Source of the DNA: JBDHTO01 sp039808665 | GTDB lineage: Bacteria; Pseudomonadota; Alphaproteobacteria; Paracaedibacterales; JAKBAR01 | DNA length: 9,618 nt | Assembly: GCA_039808665.1 (NCBI GenBank) | Contig: JBDHTO010000045.1 | Location: 1-9,618, forward strand | Reading direction: 5' to 3' | Shown here: piece after piece, positions 6,624-9,618 of the stretch | Layout of the letters: each line of letters begins with the position of its first letter | How positions within the stretch are numbered: position 1 is the first letter of the stretch | Program-made: the position numbers and the translations under genes | Notes under the pieces: model-generated | The model's database searches: none | What the model saw: the letters and a program-made list of their open reading frames with translations, nothing else | What the model was told of the DNA's origin: nothing

Positions 6624-6648
6624 TACAACATAATCTAACAAAGTTGTA
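6624..6648 (-). promoter_or_regulatory. Inverted repeat in the tamA leader
   Basis: On the minus strand TACAAC (6643-6648) pairs with GTTGTA (6624-6629) around a 13-base loop, 15-40 bases before the proposed tamA GTG. The loop carries TTTGT, which can pair with ACAAA (6614-6618) close to the start, so the arms could form a small pseudoknot. This is a short, AT-rich structure and may be chance. Confidence 0.25.
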
Positions 6649-6709
6649 TGCAGATCCCAAGGATCGTTTGCCCAAAAGGGAAAGTTTTTTATGAAGGGTG
6701 GTATGAAGA

Positions 6710-6796
6710 TGGTGCGGTCGAGAAGAATCGAACTTCCACGGGCTTTCGCCCACAGCGACCTCAACGCTGCGCGTCTACCAGTTCCGCCACGACCGC
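6710..6796 (-). tRNA. tRNA-Leu (anticodon GAG)
   Basis: The minus strand folds into a complete 87-nt type II tRNA. The acceptor stem is GCGGTCG/CGACCGC. The D arm contains GGTAGAC. The anticodon stem is CAGCG/CGCTG with loop TTGAGGT and anticodon GAG at 6760-6762. The long variable arm is GGGC-GAAA-GCCC, typical of Leu/Ser tRNA. The T arm is GGAAG-TTCGATT-CTTCT. The discriminator is A, and the CCA end is encoded (6710-6712). It reads CUC/CUU leucine codons. It lies on the same strand between fabG and tamA. Confidence 0.97.
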
Positions 6797-6913
6797 TTGA
6801 GGTATCTTTTAAGTAGCAAAAGGGCCTTTGAAAAGCAAGGGCAAAAGAATCAGAAAATCAAAATTTATCGTGGGTTTTGTTTTTCTGTGTATCTTTTACC
6901 CTGATTCAGGCCC
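6797..6913 (-). other. Intergenic region between fabG and tRNA-Leu
   Basis: These 117 bases lie between the fabG TAA and the tRNA 5' end. No terminator with a T-run is seen after fabG; the near-palindrome CCTGATTCAGG at about 6900-6910 has no loop. The tRNA-proximal part holds a promoter candidate, listed separately. Confidence 0.5.
6810..6838 (-). promoter_or_regulatory. Candidate promoter of the tRNA-Leu / tamAB unit
   Basis: On the minus strand TTGCTT (6833-6838) and TACTTA (6810-6815) are separated by exactly 17 bases. The -10 box ends 13 bases before the tRNA 5' end, so the leader would be very short, as is common for tRNA genes. It matches sigma-70 at 4 of 6 positions in each box (TTGCTT against TTGACA, TACTTA against TATAAT), so support is moderate. 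tamA could be read through from it. Confidence 0.38.
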
Positions 6914-7687
6914 TTAAATCATTGCCATTCCGCCATTAATATGGAGTGTTTGTCCCGTGATATAGCTTGCGGATGGGCTTGCAAGAAACAGAACACCATG
7001 AGCAATTTCTTCGGGGTTGCCCATACGATTCATAGGAATACCGCCAAGAATTTTTTCTTTGACATTGTCGGGAAGAACTTCTGTCATGTTGGAAGCAATA
7101 AAACCAGGGGCAATGCAGTTCACAGTAATGCCACGTGTGGCTACTTCGCTTGCAAGCGCTTTGGAAAACCCAATCATTCCTGCTTTTGAGGCGCAGTAGT
7201 TTGTTTGACCAGGATTTCCTGTCACGCCCACAACAGAAGCAATATTAATGATACGGCCATGACGCTTGCTCATCATTCCTTTGATGGCAGCACGGCAAGC
7301 TTTAAAACAAGATGATAGGTTAATATCAAGGACTTGTGCCCAATCTTCATCTTTCATGCGCATGAGGAGTCCGTCGCGTGTAATACCTGCGTTATTGACA
7401 AGAATATCGAGGGATCCCATTTCTTCTGTGGTTTCTTTAATAAGATTTTCCATGGCACCTTCTTCAGAAAGGTTACAGGTACGGATAAAGACTTTGGGAC
7501 GCTCTCTTTCAAACTTAATATTTTGAAGCTCAGATTCGAGTTTTTTGAGATTATCGATTTTTGTTCCGGATAAGGTCACATGGGCACCCGCGCCATAAAG
7601 TGCGGATGCGATCGATGATCCAATACCACCAGATGCACCTGTGATGAGGGCGTTTTGTCCATGGAGAGAAAAGGGAGCGTGTGTCAT
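6914..7687 (-). CDS. fabG: 3-oxoacyl-[acyl-carrier-protein] reductase FabG
   Basis: This 257-residue short-chain dehydrogenase catalyses the NADPH-dependent reduction of beta-ketoacyl-ACP in cytoplasmic type II fatty acid synthesis. The Rossmann cofactor motif TGASGGIG is at 17-24, NNAG at 98-101, and the catalytic tetrad is N123, S151, Y164 and K168 (Y-x3-K within NYCASKAG). The family-typical RMGNPEEIA (221-229) and the end HINGGMAMI also fit FabG better than other SDRs. Residues 52-70 are slightly longer than in the E. coli enzyme. The ATG at 7685-7687 has AGAGAT about nine bases upstream. The gene lies 41 bases after addA and may be co-transcribed with it; the usual fabD/acpP neighbours are absent from the window. 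A different beta-ketoacyl-reductase substrate (for example PhaB-like) cannot be excluded. Confidence 0.9.
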   Translation of the reverse strand: MTHAPFSLHGQNALITGASGGIGSSIASALYGAGAHVTLSGTKIDNLKKLESELQNIKFERERPKVFIRTCNLSEEGAMENLIKETTEEMGSLDILVNNAGITRDGLLMRMKDEDWAQVLDINLSSCFKACRAAIKGMMSKRHGRIINIASVVGVTGNPGQTNYCASKAGMIGFSKALASEVATRGITVNCIAPGFIASNMTEVLPDNVKEKILGGIPMNRMGNPEEIAHGVLFLASPSASYITGQTLHINGGMAMI

Positions 7688-7728
7688 AAAAATTATCTCT
7701 ATAAAAGAATTGTCTTGAGGACAAAATG
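7688..7728 (-). other. addA-fabG spacer with a weak hairpin
   Basis: This is a 41-base spacer on the minus strand. It contains a 5-bp hairpin, TTGTC-CTCAA-GACAA (7710-7724), followed by TTCTTTT. The stem is too weak for a confident terminator. TTGTCC with TAGAGA 17 bases on could serve as a poor promoter for fabG. Confidence 0.25.
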
Positions 7729-9618
7729 TCAGTTTTTATGGGTGTTGTAAAGCAAATGATGCTCCGGATTTTCAACCTCAAAAAAGCTGAGATTGTGGAG
7801 ATAGAGAGCGAATGCGCGTACTTTTTTTTCTGGATAAAAATTTGACAGGATGGACTGATACTCAAGGAGTTGATGCTGAATATGTCCCTCTATCTCCTTT
7901 GAGCATGAAGGGACGTTGGGTGTCGTTTTATAATCAATAATCGTAACCTCATGTTCCTCAATGCACAGGTAATCGAGCCGCAGTAACCTTCTCTCGGGAG
8001 AAAGTATTTCCACCTCGCTCATAAATGCTTTTTGAAAATAACCCCCAACCACAGGATGATCAGGAAGGTTTTTGATATGGTCCCATATGTCTGACTCTAT
8101 GTCTGGGAAATCTTTTTTGAGCTGATTTTGAGTCTGTTGAGGCAAGGACCAAAAGCGGCGTTCCATCAATTTGTGAATGATATCTCCCCGTAGGGATTCT
8201 TTCGACTGTGTGGAAGGAGATGATTTTTTTGGGAGAATGGTTAAGGGCGTGGATATGAGGGAAAGGGATGAAGATTTTTTTAAGAGATTAGGATGATCCT
8301 TACACGTCGGTAGGGTCATTTCTTCTACATACTCCTTGCATACAGTGTACCAACTTTCCTCAAAAGTGGGATTTTCTCCGGTCAGGATTAGTTGATCCTT
8401 TGCGCGGGTGAGGGCGACATACAAAAGACGCTTTGACTCAGAGAATTCCTCTTCTTTTTCAAGGGATTTTAAAACTTTGAGGGTGGAGTGGGAAGAACGG
8501 AAAAAATAGAAATCTTTTGAAAAAACAAAACATCCCTGACCACAAAGGGCTTTTGATCCCGCATCGGCCAAAATGACAATAGGCGCCTCGAGACCCTTCG
8601 ACCCGTGAACAGTCATAAGTTTTACCCCCGCGGTATGTGGGTTTTTTACCTTTCTCCCATAGTCGGGAAGTTTGTTTAAAAAATCTTGAAGTGTGGTGAT
8701 ACCCTCTAAAAACATCCGATGGGCAAGCTCCAAAAAACTTTCATACAAGGTATAAACACGGTCCCCAAAATGTGTCGCCGCGGACGCTGAAAGGAGAGAG
8801 ACTGCTCTATAACACAAATCAAAAACTGAGCTTGCGTTCTCTTTCACCTCCAAAAGAGTGTGGAGAGGACGTGCATAGATTTCATAGGATTTAATATGTG
8901 ACCAAAGGGAGATCTCGCGATCTTTGCACATCTCTTGAAGTGTCCCTTCATCCATATTAAAAGCAGGAGATTTCAAAAGACAGGCCAGATTATAATCATC
9001 ATAAGGATCATTTAAAAAAGCGAGTGCACTCATAAGATCCATGATGGGAAGACTCTCCAAAAGAGAGGCATCATGGGAGGAACTCGAAGGAATACCTCTT
9101 TCTGAAAGGATATCAAAGACCTCCTTCATCAGTGTGCCTCGTCTTTGAAACAGAATCATCATATCATCGAACGTCGAGGTTCTCTCTTGGCTTTCCAGAT
9201 ATGTTTCATGCATATGCTGAATCAGATCACAGAGAATATGAGCATGGGACGCGTGGACACTTTTTGTAGAGATTGTGGGGAGCGTCCAGCTCTCTCTCTC
9301 TTCTTCACGCTCTTTTGTGGTGAGGGGGAGTGCAAAAACACTACCGAGGTGATGTTTACGAAAGGGAATATGAGAGATGTCTTGGGTCAGTAAATGCAAT
9401 CCTGTGTCCGGGTGATCAAAGACTTTATCCACGAATTCAAGGATTTTTGGAGATTGTCTGTAACACGTACTTAGGGAAATCACCTCAAGGGGATGGCGGT
9501 TCTGTGCGCATAAATCCTTAATATGCTCCAAAACCTGTAGGTAAAAATGGGGATTGGCGCCCTGGAAGCTATAGATGGATTGTTTGGCATCACCCACAAC
9601 AAAAAGTGTGCGTATGTG
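7729..9618 (-). CDS. addA: AddA-type double-strand-break repair helicase/nuclease, C-terminal part
   Basis: This partial gene runs off the window edge; the visible frame opens with HIRTLFVVGDAKQSIYSFQGA. Numbering the G-D-A-K preceding valine (GTG at 9595-9597) as residue 1, superfamily 1 helicase motifs are: VGDAKQSIYSFQGA at 1-14, YRQ (46-48), MTVHGSKGLEAPIVILAD at 328-345 (motif V), and RLLYVALTRAKDQLIL at 390-405 (motif VI). A RecB-like PD-(D/E)XK nuclease domain ends the protein: RGDIIHKLMER (470-480, H475), E528/E530, D542, DYKT (555-558) and QLLEY (576-580). All metal-binding positions look intact. AddA partners AddB to unwind and resect DNA ends and load RecA. The GTG at 9597 is an internal valine, not a start. 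addB would be expected upstream, beyond the window. The gene ends TGA 41 bases before fabG. Confidence 0.93.
   Translation of the reverse strand, partial: HIRTLFVVGDAKQSIYSFQGANPHFYLQVLEHIKDLCAQNRHPLEVISLSTCYRQSPKILEFVDKVFDHPDTGLHLLTQDISHIPFRKHHLGSVFALPLTTKEREEERESWTLPTISTKSVHASHAHILCDLIQHMHETYLESQERTSTFDDMMILFQRRGTLMKEVFDILSERGIPSSSSHDASLLESLPIMDLMSALAFLNDPYDDYNLACLLKSPAFNMDEGTLQEMCKDREISLWSHIKSYEIYARPLHTLLEVKENASSVFDLCYRAVSLLSASAATHFGDRVYTLYESFLELAHRMFLEGITTLQDFLNKLPDYGRKVKNPHTAGVKLMTVHGSKGLEAPIVILADAGSKALCGQGCFVFSKDFYFFRSSHSTLKVLKSLEKEEEFSESKRLLYVALTRAKDQLILTGENPTFEESWYTVCKEYVEEMTLPTCKDHPNLLKKSSSLSLISTPLTILPKKSSPSTQSKESLRGDIIHKLMERRFWSLPQQTQNQLKKDFPDIESDIWDHIKNLPDHPVVGGYFQKAFMSEVEILSPERRLLRLDYLCIEEHEVTIIDYKTTPNVPSCSKEIEGHIQHQLLEYQSILSNFYPEKKVRAFALYLHNLSFFEVENPEHHLLYNTHKN

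Noticed and set aside
6610..6753. Extending TamA to the ATG at 6753
   Set aside because: It would overlap the 3' half of tRNA-Leu, and the first 48 residues do not resemble an Omp85 signal region; the hydrophobic segment follows the later GTG.
6558..6764. A 68-codon minus-strand open frame overlapping the tRNA and the tamA leader
   Set aside because: It begins inside the tRNA gene and its product has no recognisable features.
6710..6796. tRNA-Leu as an integration site for a mobile element
   Set aside because: No integrase gene, no repeated tRNA 3' end and no foreign-looking genes lie nearby; both flanks are housekeeping genes.
9595..9597. GTG as the start of the addA-like gene
   Set aside because: The frame continues to the window edge as HIRTLFV directly before VGDAKQSIYSFQGA, a conserved internal helicase motif, so this is an internal valine.
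1..9618. CRISPR array, insertion sequence or prophage
   Set aside because: No regularly spaced short repeats, transposase, integrase or phage structural genes are visible; all repeats are inside one protein-coding gene or are short leader repeats.

Overview
The window looks like a chromosomal segment of an alphaproteobacterium that lives inside eukaryotic cells. The housekeeping content supports this: an AddA-type helicase-nuclease, the TamA/TamB pair, FabG, ComF and a tRNA-Leu, at a moderate, slightly AT-leaning base composition. The lineage is inferred from gene style only. A Holosporales- or Rickettsiales-like intracellular symbiont or pathogen would fit, because the first gene encodes what looks like a mimic of eukaryotic WASP-family actin nucleation promoters.

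Positions 1-1424 (+ strand) hold a 445-residue exported protein followed by a strong intrinsic terminator. In order it has a Sec signal peptide, a cysteine-containing helical segment, a duplicated acidic/lysine-rich repeat, a second copy of the cysteine-helical segment, a P8-AA-P6 polyproline tract, two verprolin/WIP-like WH2 motifs, an amphipathic connector-like helix and an acidic tail ending in tryptophan. The C-terminal half therefore has the polyproline-WH2-WH2-Central-Acidic layout used by WASP-family proteins to bind profilin, actin and Arp2/3. This is the most notable content of the window. The N-terminal half and the export route do not match any actin nucleator I know.

Positions 1482-2207 (+) hold comF, a phosphoribosyltransferase-like protein with two zinc-binding four-cysteine clusters. 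It converges on the minus-strand genes, and its stop overlaps the tamB stop by 4 bases.

Positions 2204-9618 (- strand) read, in transcription order: addA (5' end outside the window), fabG, tRNA-Leu(GAG), tamA and tamB. TamA (Omp85 outer-membrane barrel) and TamB (inner-membrane anchored, periplasm-spanning beta-rich protein) form the translocation and assembly module. They are joined by a TGATG stop/start overlap. The tamA reading frame is open back into the tRNA gene, but its real start is probably a GTG about 100 bases after the tRNA. This would give a short signal peptide with an unexpected lipobox. AddA is the helicase/nuclease subunit of double-strand-break repair and FabG is the beta-ketoacyl-ACP reductase of fatty acid synthesis. 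These genes are neighbours rather than a single pathway, apart from tamA-tamB. A possible link, which is inference only, is that the Tam machinery helps surface proteins reach the outer membrane in the same cell that exports the WASP mimic.
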